From Buddleja alternifolia (lineage: Eukaryota > Streptophyta > Magnoliopsida > Lamiales > Scrophulariaceae): a DNA stretch of 64,000 nucleotides. The notes beneath the pieces were generated by a model. That model was not told the origin of the DNA and made no database searches. It worked only from the letters and a program-made list of their open reading frames with translations. The translations under genes were made by a program, and so were the position numbers. The stretch spans positions 9,706,046 through 9,770,045 of the forward strand of contig CM033393.1 in NCBI GenBank assembly GCA_019426215.1. Direction: 5' to 3'. Below are positions 24,523 to 37,232 of this stretch, piece by piece (the first letter of the stretch is position 1; the number at the start of each line of letters is the position of its first letter).

Positions 24523-25965
24523 TGTTAGAGTGTATGCCCTTAAATGCCATAAAGATGATAGATTTGTAGGGCATTAACTTGTAACTAAACAATATCCTTT
24601 TATTATATATAAGGCATTATCTTGTTATTTTCTTATAGGCGTTTGTAAGGTGTTAATAAACAACATAAAGTCCTTGAGTATAAGGCAAATCTTCTACTTC
24701 TTATGGGATAGGGAGAATGACACTAGAAGGGTTTGATCCTTATTCTTTAAATAGGGTTCGCAAGTCTAAGAAAGTATTTGACTGGACATCAATACAGAAC
24801 AAGGACTTGCATGATATAAGTTTTGACAGAGAAAGTGTCAGTCGAACACTATGGGAATGATAGTGGAAAATTATGTCATGGACATATAAGTTGGACTAAT
24901 ATGTTCTAACACGGCTTGCATCAGTTTCATCACATTGCTATTCACTCACTGACAGTCAATGATGAAACTGATAAGTTGTGATAGGTACGCGTGAACCTTA
25001 GACCTGAGGAGTCGAGTTGAAGATGTACTTGTGACATCAAGTCTGTCATTAGAGTAGTTAGATCCAAATCACCCTTTGGTGGGATCGACCTCGAAGTGTG
25101 ACTTGATGGGCAAGTAGCATTGTTAACTGATTAGCAAAATGAGACTTATTCTCTCATAAGTGAATGAGCTAAGTATCATATGCAGTCATGAATGAGTGAG
25201 GTTAAAAGTCTTTAGCCAAAGCATAAAATGACCTCGATTCATTATGAGCTAAGCATATGGTCAAGTCATGTGAGTTTGACTAAAACCATGACTCTGACTT
25301 GACTGGAATACAACAATAAAAGGTTTATACATGTACTGTAGCGCCCACCGAGCACCTGGTGGCCCGCCACACCGCAACGCCAGCTCGATCCAGGATATCG
25401 TCCTTTCTCGAGTCAGCGCTAAGCGTCAGACCTATACTAATACTTCATTTGCTGAAATTAAAAATTTTCATTCCAACTAAACCAACCATACATCCTTCAT
25501 CAGTTTTACATAATTCAACAAACACTCTGTCAATTACAGGTCTCCAAGCCAAAACATATACATACCCAATCATACATCCCAAAGCAGCACTTTCTCTAAT
25601 AGCAATGAACTAACGCTTCCTTTACTCCTCATTTCTCCCTTCGTATCCCACACTAAGCTTATCTGAAAAGGAAGAAAGAGGGAGGGGTGAGTCCGAATGA
25701 CTCAGTGAGGTAGGTTACGGATTGCTTTACCTTTATCTTTAAAAGGAATCTGCAACGGAATATTACGGGAGAACAAGATTACACTTATCGAGCAAATCAT
25801 TGGAGAAAATAAACTATCAGAAGGATGAATATCAATCACGATACATACAACAAAACCAAAATGAATAACTCATATACTTTAGTAATCATATCATGTGATC
25901 GTGATCCGTCTCCCAACTGTCCCATACCAGTGGGAGACTTCACACCCTTTGAGAATTCCAAGTGT

Positions 25966-26215
25966 CAGGATTCTAGTGGTGGCTCCTACGGGTTCAAGAG
26001 GTGGCCCCCGTCATCGCGTGGCACTTTGTCCCGCATAGCACTTAGCTCCCTTCACTCTGCCTTTTACGAGTCAAAGCTTTAATCAAGAAGAGGACATATC
26101 GCTGATGGATGCCGGACATTAGGATTCTAGTGGTGGCTCCTACGGGTTCAAGAGGTGGCCCCCGCCGTCGCGTGGCACTTTGTCCCGCATAGCACTTGGC
26201 TCCTTTAGCCGACGG
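25966..26215. repeat. Two-copy ~90-bp tandem motif inside gypsy LTR copy 1
   Basis: A block beginning AGGATTCTAGTGGTGGCTCC and running through CACTTTGTCCCGCATAGCAC occurs at about 25,968-26,053 and again at 26,122-26,206, separated by a short unique spacer. The LTR copy at 37233 has three such blocks. Confidence 0.85.
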
Positions 26216-28325
26216 AATGGAACCAAGGAATACAATGGTTTCAACATGTTAAGAAAGATATTGATTTGATATTCATGCGATAAGACTCACGGAAATTGAC
26301 AACGATTAGACCGAAGAATATTTTGAGGTAAAACATATACCATAGACGTGAAAAGGATAACGTTGGGAATCACGAGATATTGAACTGATCAGAATATTCA
26401 GGAATTAACAATCATCACGAACCATTCAAGAAGATACCGATAAGACATTTGTTAAGGAAACAAAAAAATCACAAGTAGGTAAAGCAAATAAAGAGTTTTA
26501 AGGAAAAAAGAAACCCTCACAGTTACAACTCGATGTCATCGCCTTGTGTCTCGTCTAAACCACAATCCATCCTGCTGTCCAAATACACCGTCATATTCTT
26601 AACTTATAATACTTTATAATCCAACCAAATACAACAAGTTATATCATACTATCCAACCATATAGGCAATTAGGTTCAAACTAGCCCCCTTACATGAGCAA
26701 TATATTTCAACAATTTTTTTAACGCATTCTCGGATTGGAATTTCTTTCTCAAATTTTTCAGGATATCAGATAGGATGCTGAAAAAGTCTACATAATTTTT
26801 CCAGATTTAATTTCCTTGTTAAATTGGGGAATCAATCAACGAAACGGGACAGTCCTGACAGACTTTTTCAGAACAGACAACTTATATTAAAATATTTTTA
26901 TAAAATCCCCTGTTTACGGAAAACTTCCAAAATTTATATGACGTCTCTATAACATATATATACATCTACTTAAAAAATTTTAGAGTAAACCAAAATTTCT
27001 AGGTACACGAAATATCTTCAAAACAGAAACAATTCTCAATTCCGCCGAACAGACTGGCGATTTTGTTCAACGATTTTTAGAAAATTCCACAAAACTCCAA
27101 TACTCACCAAATTTTCCAGAGACGTTATAAACATAACCAAGATAATTCAAAAATTTTATTATAATCAAATTATTGGGTTTGATCTCTGAAATACCGATTT
27201 CAATATCAAAATTAGAAGCTGAAATTTCCATACTTCTTATTTTCATGTCAAAACCAACATGCATGTCCTAGATACTTTTTATAAACTTATTAATTTGAAA
27301 TTAAATTACCCAATGAAGCTTGAAATACAAATATATCCATGGGTATACAAAAATTTAGCCAGATCCTACACCTATTCACACATGCAACTATAATTTCAAC
27401 CCAACATTCACAATCACATCATGCATGCAAGAATCTAACTATCAAGTCAATAACCCATCAATAAAGTATGATTAATATAGCACTAGAGGTGTGAGGATTT
27501 GATACCTAACACTGAGAGAGATGAAACCCACTTCCAATCCATAGCTTGCCAAAATTTCCCCAGCAGCAGATTTTGTCTCTGTGCAAAAGGGTCACGGTTG
27601 GACGACCTTTGTGACCAATTACGAACTTCTGTGTAGAAACCAAAACAACCTTATTCTTCCTCTATCTCTTAGGAAGAAATTAAGACCAATTACACTAAAT
27701 TTGGATATTGTTTGAGCCTACAAATCGACGATCTCCCAACACTGCGCAGCCTGCGTTTTTCCCTTTTCCAGCTTTTGAAATTTTGCTATTTTGTGAGAGG
27801 AATATTGAGGAGCTTTGAACTTCAGCTGGTTTGCTGAGTGTATATATGAAGGTGATGGTCAAAAAGGTAGTGAAAAAAATAAATGGAGATTAATCCTCCA
27901 TGGGCCACGTTTTTAGGCAAGATGAGATGTGATTAGCTTAACATGCCACCTCCTAATCTTCCTCCCCCTATTAGAGCATGTGGCTGTATGTGTATATATA
28001 TATATATGTATGTATATATGTGCATGTGTTTGTGCCTATATATATGTAGGTAGGTATGGACACCTTTAAATATTAGCAATATACAATTGGTGAATCTATC
28101 TATCTTTTTTTTTTTACCGGAACCACCTTATCGGGGGAGGGTGTTTTCGGACCCCTCATCCCTTCTTTATTTCCATAAAAATAAAGCAATAACCAAGGAG
28201 ATCTAACTCCCTCACAAAAATCCTAGAGAAGCAAATAAAAGGAGTACTCACTCCCTTACAAGAAAAATCACTACTATAGAAAGCATAAAAAAGGAGTACT
28301 ACTCCCTTACAAAAATAAAAATCAA

Positions 28326-31300
28326 CTAACATTTATCAATCCATCTGAACCTAAAACTTGGAAAAAGAATATCCATCTTAATGTAAGATTTTGGAGCCTC
28401 GTTTATTCTAATCAAAGTGAAAAACTTATCATCATAACCCATATTTGCCAAATAGTCTCGGCCATGTTCCCTTCTCGGTAGATCTGCGAAAACCGAATAT
28501 CCATTTTGCCTTGCATATTCCTTATTCGTTGGAGAATGTTTTGCAAATTCCAACAACCGGGAGCAGCCTTTGTTATCAAATGCAACACCACCATTGCATC
28601 TAATTCGACCCACACTTTAGTATATCCGTTATTGTAACAAAGTTCCAACCCCTTACAAACACGAAAGAGCTCAGCATAAGTATTCGTAGCTATCTCGATA
28701 TAATCAGCAAAAGCAAAAACCAGCGACCCCGTATGATCCCGAACAATACCACCCGCACCCGCTTCACCAGGATTTCCTCTTGAGGCCCCGTATGTATTCA
28801 ACTTAACCAACCTATCGATGGAGGTAACCACTGGACCCTAACCGAAATCAGTTCCACCGGCCGTCCCCTTTTTATGTTCAAGCATTCTGCCAACCTATCA
28901 TCTTCCTTAAAGTTTTGTGAGGTGAGTAACCCAGTTTTATGAAGGAGTCGGATATATTGTTCCACTCTCATGCGAACCTTAAGCTCGCTAAATTGTGAGT
29001 TATCATGCTTAGCCTTATTCCGTTCTATACAAATGAACCAAGTGATCAATATTGGCAAGAGTGTCCTAACACTTCTGTTACCAACCCCAATTCTCCAAGA
29101 ATTCCACCAAATGTGCAAGTTATTCGTATCAGGTAGAGTGAAATTACACAAATTTGCATAGAAAGCACCAATATTATAGGCACTAATACTTTTAAAGAAT
29201 AAATGTGAAAGCCAGTCAATCTCTCCATTTCTACAACAATAACATTTTGAAGCCAATGAAAAACCATTTCTTTTCATATTAGTATCAAATGGCAGCTAGT
29301 TATGAAATAATCTCCATGCAAAAATAGTCATAGAGGGCTTGAGTTGTTTACTCCATATATCTCGAAAAAGATCACTAACCTCAGCAGCTTCACGAAGTAT
29401 ATTCCATGCAGATTTCATGGTGAATTTGCCACACTTTGAAAGCTTCCAGATGGCTTTATCTTGTGGGGTATTGTTGATATGAATCTCCATAATTCGATTC
29501 ACCGTGTCTGGCAACAGAAACTGGCTAAGCTTGTGTAAATCCCATTTACCTCTTTGCCAATAATCCGATACAAGTGCCGACTCATTGTGCGGGTTCGCCA
29601 CCACCTGACAGAGAGGCCCTTCTCCTAACCAATTATCGAACCAAAAAGAGGCACTCCCTTCTCCTAAGGTCCAAATAATATTCGGCTCAGCAATAATTCT
29701 AATTCTTCCCATTCGTTTCCAAACCTTGAAGGATGTGCATTTCACCGGTGCCACTACAGGATGATTTTTCTCGCAATACTTTTTAATCATAAAACGAGCC
29801 CAAATCGACTTACCTTCTCTTAATTTCCACCACAATTTCACACCAAACGCCTCCACCATGTCACCAAGGCTTCTCACTCCAAGACCTCCTTCAATTTGAG
29901 GATAACAAACCCTATCTCAAGAAGTCCAATGAATTTTTTTAACATTACCATTTGAACCTCAGAAAAAACGATTAAACAATCGCTCAAGACGTTGAGTAAC
30001 ATTTTTTGGTGGTTCTATCATCTGCATAATGTATATTGGCATAGAAAAAAGAACACTTTTAATGAGTGTTAACCGCCCTCCAATGTGTCAGAATCTACTT
30101 TTCCCAACCTCCGATTCGCTTGACAATTTTTTCGATAATATGCTCGAATACTGATGCCCTCTTATGACCTTTGTATAAAGGTGCACCTAAATAAATAAAA
30201 GGAAGGTCCTCCTTCTCAAAGCCCGTGATCTGTTTAATAATTCGTATTCGAGTTCGAGATGCTGTTTTGCAAAAAATAAAAGTCGACTTATCTTTATTGA
30301 TCAATTGCCCCGAAACCTTCTCATAATATGTAATGAAATTTAATAACCGAGAAATCACTCCTTTAGTTCCTTTTGAAAAAATAATAATATCATCTGCATA
30401 CGCGAGATGACTCACTGTAAAACCTCCACCGGTGTCATATTGCATCATTGGGTTTTCATTACAAAGTCTATCCAATCCCCTAGACAAAAATTCAGCTGCA
30501 ATAACAAAGAGAGCAGGCGAAAGTGAGTCTCCCTGACGTAGTCCTCGAGTTGATTTAAAGAATCCCTCACTTGCTCCATTAATTATCACCGAAAACCAGC
30601 AATTTTCAACTGCATGACGAACCCACAAAATCCATATAGACGGAAATCCCAATTTTTCAAGAACCGAATAAAGAAAGGTCCATTGAACCCTGTCATAAGC
30701 CTTTGCCATATCTAGCTTGAGCATTATATTCCCACCACCTTTCTTTTGCTCAATTTCATGACACAACTCTTGTGCCAATAAAATATTATCAATAATGTTA
30801 CGTCCTTTTATAAATCCCGTCTGACAAGGAGAAATTATCTTGTTCATTATCTCTGATAACCTATTCGCCATGATCTTTGTGATCACTTTATTACTTACAT
30901 TGCAAAGACTAATGGGCCGATATTCTTTCCACGATTGGGGTGATTCAACCTTAGGAATTAAGGATATTGTAGTGGACGTATACCCCCTAGGCAATGGTTT
31001 TCCAGAAAAAAAATTCAAGAATCGCCTCCATCAAGTCCTCCTTAATAATGTACCAGCATTTTTGATAGAACATGGATGTAAAACCGTCTGGGCCAGCCAC
31101 ACTATCGGGATTTATACTCCAAACTGCCGTCTTGACTTCCTCTACATCAGGCGTCACACACAGAGCTTGTCTTTCTCTTTTCGATAGCATGTTAGGTATG
31201 CAAGAGAGGTCCGGCTCTTCCAACCTCGGGTTAGGTCCTGTGAAGACTTGTTCAAAATAGTTTGCACCCGATTTTTGAATATCATCCGGGTTGACAAGTT

Positions 31301-32430
31301 CACGGCCATTTTCCATTATGCGATGTATCCGTCCATTGCTCCGCTTCCTCTTCACCCATGCATGATAAAACTTGGTATTCCTTTCTCCATCCTTGAGCCA
31401 ACTGCAAGCCGCTTTTTGTCTCCAAAACTCTTCCACGATAGCTAATTTCTGAGCAAAAACCGCCGCTGCTCTATTCATAGCACATAAGTTCTTATCATTG
31501 GGCTGGACGTCATATTCATGTTCACATTTTCTAGCTCCATCCTCTGCAATTTTAACCGCCTCAAACACATTTCCGAAAATCTCTCGGTTCCATGTTTTCA
31601 AAGCTCTTTTCAAACGAACTAGCTTCCTGTGGAACTTTTCCAAACCTCGACATAATATAGGTTCGTTCCAAGAGGTATTCACCATATCCATAAAATTGTC
31701 ATGTCTAATCCACACATTCAAGAACCGAAAAGAAGAAGGTCTAGAATGTGCATCATCTTTTACCGATAAAAGAAGCGGATTACGATCCGAAAATTTGGAC
31801 CGAGCCAAATGCCTTACCATAAAAGACGGGAACAATTCTTGCAGGTCCTTCGTATAAAAACACGATCTAATCGTTCAAACACTCCCCTTTTTGCATACCA
31901 TGTAAACGGAGTGCCATCATAGCCCGCATCAATGAGATCGCAATCCAAAGTCATATTTCCAAAATCTTCCATGGAGCCACGTTTCGGGGCTGCTCCACCC
32001 CTTTTTTTGTTCCCATGCAAAATAATATTAAAGTCACCACCCACTAGCCAAGGTTCATTAGTAGGGGTTACGTCACGAAGACCATCCCATAGAAATTTCC
32101 TCTCCTCCCTAGTACACTTGGCATGTATCCAAGAGCAGTAAATAGGCCTCCGTAACAGCGTAGATCGAATCCGAACATGCAAAAATTGATCATGGTTAAC
32201 TAAAACATCCACTTCATAATCATCATTAAAAAAGAACCAATATGATTGTTACTATTGCTAATTATATTACTAAAGCCAAACTCACGAATCATCATAAACT
32301 TATCAAGAATAATTTTGGGTTCAATGATAACAAGAAATTTTAATGCATACCTCCGACAAAGTCGCCGTACTCTAGAAACCGACTTCTTGTTCCCTATACC
32401 TCTCATATTCCAAATAAGGGCATTCATCAT
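28326..32430 (-). pseudogene. L1 ORF2 (endonuclease, reverse transcriptase, RNase H)
   Basis: ORF2 starts at 32430 overlapping the ORF1 stop. Endonuclease blocks are LIWNMRGIG and IIEPK (32430-32200), then LVGGDFN, GTPFTWYAKR and RLDRVF (32212-31814). The catalytic SDH motif is SDRNPLL (near 31,790), so the essential histidine is arginine. RT (31018-30095) has LDMAKAYDRVQW, GLRQGDSLSPALF and YADDIIIF and appears intact locally. The zf-RVT region (29877-28798) follows. RNase H (28831-28412) starts KLNTYGASRGNPG, with the first catalytic Asp replaced by Tyr. The pieces use changing frames, with at least six frameshifts, one at an eight-A run near 31,006. The encoded protein would nick DNA and prime reverse transcription in the nucleus; this copy cannot. 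Confidence 0.9.
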
Positions 32431-34155
32431 CTAAACTTTTTAGGGACAGTAGCTTTGGTACTTCTTGTCGTTCGTCTCAGAGATTCTACTTTCGATTGTT
32501 TCCCATCTAACGAGGCTGCCCGTCTATGTTTTCTTGACTTAACTTCATTCCAAGATTCATCACTAGTCTCGTTATCACCAGAATTTATAAGAATCCCATC
32601 ATTATCCGGCGGAAGTAAATCATGCCCGAGAGCGAGACGCTGTAAATTCACATCTTCATCATCATCCGTTTCCTCCTGACTCATTCGTGACTCTCGAATT
32701 TGGGAACTTTCCCTCAATACCATATCTGTGGGTTTGCTTCCTCTTCTAATGATTATATCCGTATCTTGAGACATAAAACTCGACATCTCACTATCTTCTA
32801 GATTACTCAATCCGGCTTCATGATCTCGTTTAGTAAGTCCTTTACCCGTTTTAGCAATAGTTCTGTCAATGGAGCTGCTTATACATGTCTCTTGAACAAT
32901 ATTATCCTGTTCTTGATTAGTAGCCGCTGATTTAATAACTTTTGTGGGTTCTTGATTTAATCTATGCGTTCCTTGCACCAAAGAAAGTATTCCCTGACCA
33001 TCACCTGTAATTACTTTGTCACTTGGCTCAAGAATTATCATTTTTGAAAAACCAATCTTATTAGCATCTGTTTGACCCATATTTTCAACATTTTTATGAA
33101 CATTTGTTGTGTTATCCCTCGATGGTTCTCCCTCTCCTCTAACAGGTAATAAGACACGCCCCTCCCTTCCTACTGGTTCATTTTATCTTGAGCTTGGTTT
33201 CTAGCAAGAATATAAGTAGGCTCCACCATCCTGACCATAGGTCGTTTTCCTCTGTTTTTATCCAACTTCACACGTAAGTCACCCGTTTCTCGACTTTCTT
33301 GATCTTCCCTCTGTTCCTTGGTATGTTCTTCATCTTCTGGATTATTTTTTTGAGCAAAGCACGCAACCACCGAGTGCCCTCTATGACGATAGATACGACA
33401 GTATTCCGGTATTCCCTCATATTGAACTTTGAAAAATCTTATTTTACCATCAATTTGTATTGGAACATCTTGATGTAACTTTTTTAATACATTGACTTCC
33501 ACACACATTCTCGCAACGACAGGGTTATCAATTTCCGTTGTTGCCTCATCCAACTTCAATGGTTTCCCAATCAAACTGGCAACATGATAAAGGAACTGAC
33601 GATGAAACCAATGAGGACGCAGCCCAAATACTTTAATCCATATTGGCATTATGGGTGATTCCTCAGTCGGATTAAAATCCGAAGTCCACTTCAACACACG
33701 CATAGGGAATCCATCAAAATACCAAGTTTGTTTCATCCAAACCCTAGCATAGTCGTTTGGATCAAACAAACGAATCCATACATGTTTATTATCTAAAACC
33801 CCAATTTTAAAACCACTATTGAGCCCCAACGCAGCAAATTTGGCACGAAGGCGCGTCATCGTCGGGTATCCATGTGAGAATTTTCCAACCAAATAATACT
33901 GATATGGAGCAGCAATAAAATCATCCTCCTCTTTCGATAAGAAAATCGTTTTTCGGCCATTAAGAATTGTTGATGTTCCAATCACCTTCGTGTCTACGCC
34001 GTGCACGAACGCCTTTTCGCGACACGAGCGGCTAGTTCCGTAGGGCGGAGATTGCCCTTCAGTTTCTCTGCATAGGATGACGTTTGATTTTCCGATGTAC
34101 TTTTATTGACAACAGCGGTCGGACCCTGGTGGTCTGCCACTGGCGACGGTTCCAT
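32427..34155 (-). pseudogene. L1 ORF1 (DUF4283-type RNA-binding protein)
   Basis: The best start is the ATG at 34155 (MEPSPVADHQG), which continues as SYAEKLKGNLRP before a frameshift near 34,010. The main piece (34006-33170) holds the DUF4283-like domain (YLVGKFSHGYPTMTRLRAKF, WIRLFDPNDYARVW) and then a CCHC knuckle. The knuckle reads YCRIYRHRGHSVVAC, so its second cysteine is lost. The acidic/serine-rich C-terminal part follows in another frame at 33080-32427, ending PKKFR. The stop overlaps the ORF2 start as ATGATGA. ORF1 would bind the element RNA. The missing cysteine and two frameshifts make it inactive. Confidence 0.85.
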
Positions 34156-34534
34156 GGTGGAACCCTAGTTTTCACGTATATGTGTTTCCCTTTCTTTTTC
34201 TTTTTCTTATATATATATATATATTATATAAGAGTATATTTTCAATACATCCAAAACTAATTAACAACGAAGAAGGACATTTACTTGACCAATCTATCTA
34301 TCTATCTATATATATATTAAATGACGTAATGCATCAACTATTCCACAATGATGTGTAAATACTACTAACCTATTTCACCTATAGATATAATAATAGTTAT
34401 TAAGCAAGTAGTAATATATTTTTGGTCGAACACAAATCGCTAAAATCGAATAAATTACGAAATCTAATTAGCGGTAATTATAATGTTTACCTTCGCTTCT
34501 ACGAAATGAGGAACCAAGAATATTGGGTGTTACA

Positions 34535-34825
34535 TGTACGGTATTCACAGCGTATATGGTTTGGAATGATCCTATTCATTCGTTCTCAATTGGGATACGA
34601 TGTGAGCCACGTGACTGGCTAGGTGTTACTCACATCCTTTTGGTTTCCTCCCAATTGCCTTTTGAGATGAATCTAAAGAGTCGCGCTTAAAGGAAGTGCA
34701 AAAAGAAAATCGTAGGAAAAGACTTGAGAGAATTTTCGGTATTGGATATCGAGATTAATTAATTAATCATTAGATGATTTTATTAATTAATTAAGTTAAT
34801 GAATTAATTAATTCCTATATATCGA
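34535..34825 (+). repeat. Duplicated fragment of LTR H1 between two gypsy pieces
   Basis: This 291-bp stretch, starting TGTACGGTATTCACAGC, is near-identical to 40327-40608 (right part of H1) and should follow the gypsy insertion only once. Instead it stands between gypsy LTR copy 1 and gypsy internal DNA. At 34826 the H1 sequence stops abruptly after ATTAATTAATTCC and gypsy integrase begins. Confidence 0.9.
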
Positions 34826-35405
34826 GGTTGAAGGATGCCCCCTTTTCCTATCCTCCTAACACCTTTTCGTGGTGATACTTTAATAAAAACTTGGTCCCCA
34901 ACTTGAAATTCTAAGTCCTTGCGTCATGTGTCGGCATAGCACTTTTGACGACTCTAAGCTACACTCATTCATTGTTTGATGATTTGAACTTTGTGAATGG
35001 CTTCTTGTATCATTTCCACCCACAAGGCCCTTTTTCGTCTATCCAGCGATGGTGCTCTCCAATCATCTAAATCCCAATAGAGCGGGGATCGACATTTTTG
35101 CCCATAAAGTACTTCATAGGGTTCCATTTGGATAGTGGCCTGGTAACTGTTGTTTATAGGCAAGTTCTACTAATGGAAGGTGTGTATCCCAATACCCTCC
35201 AAAGTCTAGGATCCAAGTCCTTAACATATCTTCACTTATCCTTATCACTCTTTCTGATTGTCCATCGGTCTGCGGGTAAAAGGCGGTACTAAAGTTCAAC
35301 TTTGTACCTAGGTCTTCTTGAAACCGTCTTCACAATCTAGATGTAAACTTGAGATCTCTGTCAGAGATGATGCTAACATGTATCCCATGAAGTCGGATAA
35401 TTTCC
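34826..35405 (-). pseudogene. Ty3/gypsy integrase fragment (Del/Tekay-like)
   Basis: The minus strand reads, from 35,405 down, IIRLHGIHVSIISDRDLKFTS, a stop, then LGTKLNFSTAFYPQTDGQSE and later DMLRTWILDFGGYWDTHLPL and YEVLYGQKCRSPLYWD. It continues in frame past a stop to LEFQVGDQVFIKVSP and ends at LQPRYI, just where the family GPY/F motif would complete. This is the catalytic core and the start of the C-terminal domain of a chromovirus-type integrase. Protease, RT and RNase H are not visible upstream. The 34826 edge is a rearrangement junction with the H1 fragment. Confidence 0.87.
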
Positions 35406-37215
35406 TCATTCCCGTGTAGCATCTCTAAGTCGTGGTTGCTCGAGGAGCTAAGACTTGTCTTTCTTATTTGATCGAAGTTATTGCACCTAATTCGTTTTAC
35501 GAATGGGTTCCTATTGGAATGACATGTTTCATCCCAAATAAAGATCGCGTCGGTACATGATGTGCGTTGAGTCCAAGTGATATTTCTATAATTGAATCTT
35601 ACGATAGACCTGATAAGCGGGAAAAATTCACTGAAACATTTGTACTTCTAAAACACTCGTACGATACACTTTGATCGTTGGAATGGTTCTTTGACGAAGC
35701 AATTGAACCTTCCTGGTTTCAATCTTCTTGAAAAGTCTTCTATATAAAGTGTTGACCAAGGCTTGAATTCTTGATCACTTCATACTTGCTTACATAGATC
35801 TTCTGACTTCTATCCATTTTTAGATTCTATGATTGACGCTCCTACCTTTTGCTAGTATCATTGACCGTCGATGCTTGTAGGGCTCTATGAAGATCCTTGT
35901 ACGATGATCCTTTACATGCGTTAGAATCTAAATAGAACAACACTCGGTATTTCTATCAATATGGTGTGCGCAGCTGTATGAATCTTGCTTCGTGAATGTC
36001 GTTATAGATCCCTATATCATGCTTCCGCTGCGCCACTCTATAGTCTCGGCGTTGTTTGTTGTTAAAAAAAAATATATCGAACATAATGACTTTATAAACG
36101 GGCTCAAACTCTCGAGTTTGATGCATTGCTCTAGGTTTGAAGTTATAAGATTTAGTGATTCTATGAAAAAACTTTAGGCTTAAGAATCACTATCGACAGT
36201 CGGCTATGGCGGAATTTGAAGGTAATCAATCATAAGGAATAGTTAGGTCGAATTACTGAAAGATATACAAAACTATTGTTAGCTCATGAACAAGGGTGAA
36301 CAATCTAACCAAGACTTTTGAGTGTCCACTTGAGTGGTTAGAATATATGTATCTCTAGTCGAAAAGTAAAATGTTCAAGGATTTCAAGATATTGAACGAG
36401 ATGACAAGGTGGCTCAGAAAGAGAGATGACCGAGGAATAAGTATGAGGTATTCAAAGAGGTTAAATATTAAATAAAGTTTTACTATCCAAACGAAAGAGA
36501 TGGAATACAAAGAAGTTTCACAACAATCAAATCAAGTTTTAAATGCTTCATGAATATAAGTCAGCAATGACGAGGGGGTTCTTCAAATCTGAAACAATGT
36601 ATAGGTTGTAAGGAAAATGAAAGAAGAATCTCATTTGATAATGGATTTCAAACATTAAATAGTCAACGATTAGGAGTTTCAGGGCTAAAGATAATACAAA
36701 CGTGAGAGCATGATCAATAAGAATAAATGAATAAACAGAAGGTATTGACATAAAAATGGATTAATAGGATTCAAACATTAAGCATGACAAGGTTTTGAGA
36801 TAGATGATGATTACTCTGGACATCAAAATGCTTCAAATGTTGATGATAACAAGACGGAATCAAGTTTTATAACGGATACAACAAGATTAGGGCTTGGAAC
36901 ACTGTTAAGGCAATTTCCATGAGTAAAAGTCTCAAGACTGGCAAGTATCGAAAATGGAGAACTTAACTAGGTTCGAGGGATATGAGCTTACTTGCTCCAA
37001 TTTGCAGTTACCGCTAACCAACTCATCCCTTAAAAGGTCCAACCTCTCAGAGCAAGTAAAAAAAAAACATTACCATTATTCCTTCTCCTATTGATATATC
37101 TAATCTTGTCGCCCATCTAATACATCTTCAAAACTCATCTCCTACGCTCAACCAATCACAACTCCATGCCAAAGTCCAAAGATCTTATCCAAGTATAGCT
37201 CAGGTACTAACCCAA
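35406..37215. other. Non-coding gypsy internal remnant, no gene recognised
   Basis: Between the integrase fragment and the PBS I find no gag, protease or RT motif on either strand, only short chance frames such as 35992-36177 (plus). By position it should be the 5' internal region of the gypsy element. It is either a heavily deleted gag/pol or a non-autonomous leader. The junction at about 35,405 is abrupt: integrase homology stops without a frameshifted continuation. Confidence 0.5.
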
Positions 37216-37227
37216 GCTCTGATACCA
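37216..37227 (-). other. Primer-binding site of the gypsy element (Met tRNA)
   Basis: The minus strand reads TGGTATCAGAGC, five bases downstream of the LTR end at 37233, which fixes 37233-40326 as the 5' LTR and minus as the orientation. Confidence 0.9.
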
Positions 37228-37232
37228 CCAAC

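Larger units (their letters stand above)
28105..34290 (-). mobile_element. Full-length L1-type LINE in the gypsy LTR
   Basis: On the minus strand the element runs from 34290 to an A11 tail (plus T run 28105-28115). The 12-bp direct repeat AATCTATCTATC flanks it at 28093-28104 and 34291-34302. LTR copy 2 has the empty site at about 40,079. It contains ORF1 and ORF2 in the usual order with endonuclease, RT, zinc-binding and RNase H regions. Length (6.2 kb) and the intact 5' leader suggest a full-length insertion, later broken by frameshifts. A poly-pyrimidine tract and TATATA run lie near its 5' end (34,190-34,230). Confidence 0.92.
25337..34534 (-). repeat. Del/Tekay-like gypsy LTR, copy 1, containing an L1
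   Basis: On the minus strand it starts TGTAACACCCAATATTC at 34534 and ends GGGCGCTACA at 25337. Removing the L1 leaves about 3.0 kb, near-identical by eye to copy 2 (37233-40326). It is flanked by TGTAC on both sides (25332-25336 and 34535-34539), so taken alone it behaves as a complete solo LTR in H1. Several reading frames here (such as 25359-25613) are chance frames within LTR DNA. Confidence 0.85.

Noticed and set aside
25359..26082. ORFs repeated at 37255-38044
   Set aside because: They recur only because the gypsy LTR is duplicated; low-complexity content driven by the ~90-bp tandem units, and no codon-level constraint is apparent.
30840..31857. Plus-strand ORFs (115, 62, 65 and 119 codons)
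   Set aside because: Antisense shadows of L1 ORF2, which has clear RT and endonuclease motifs on the other strand.
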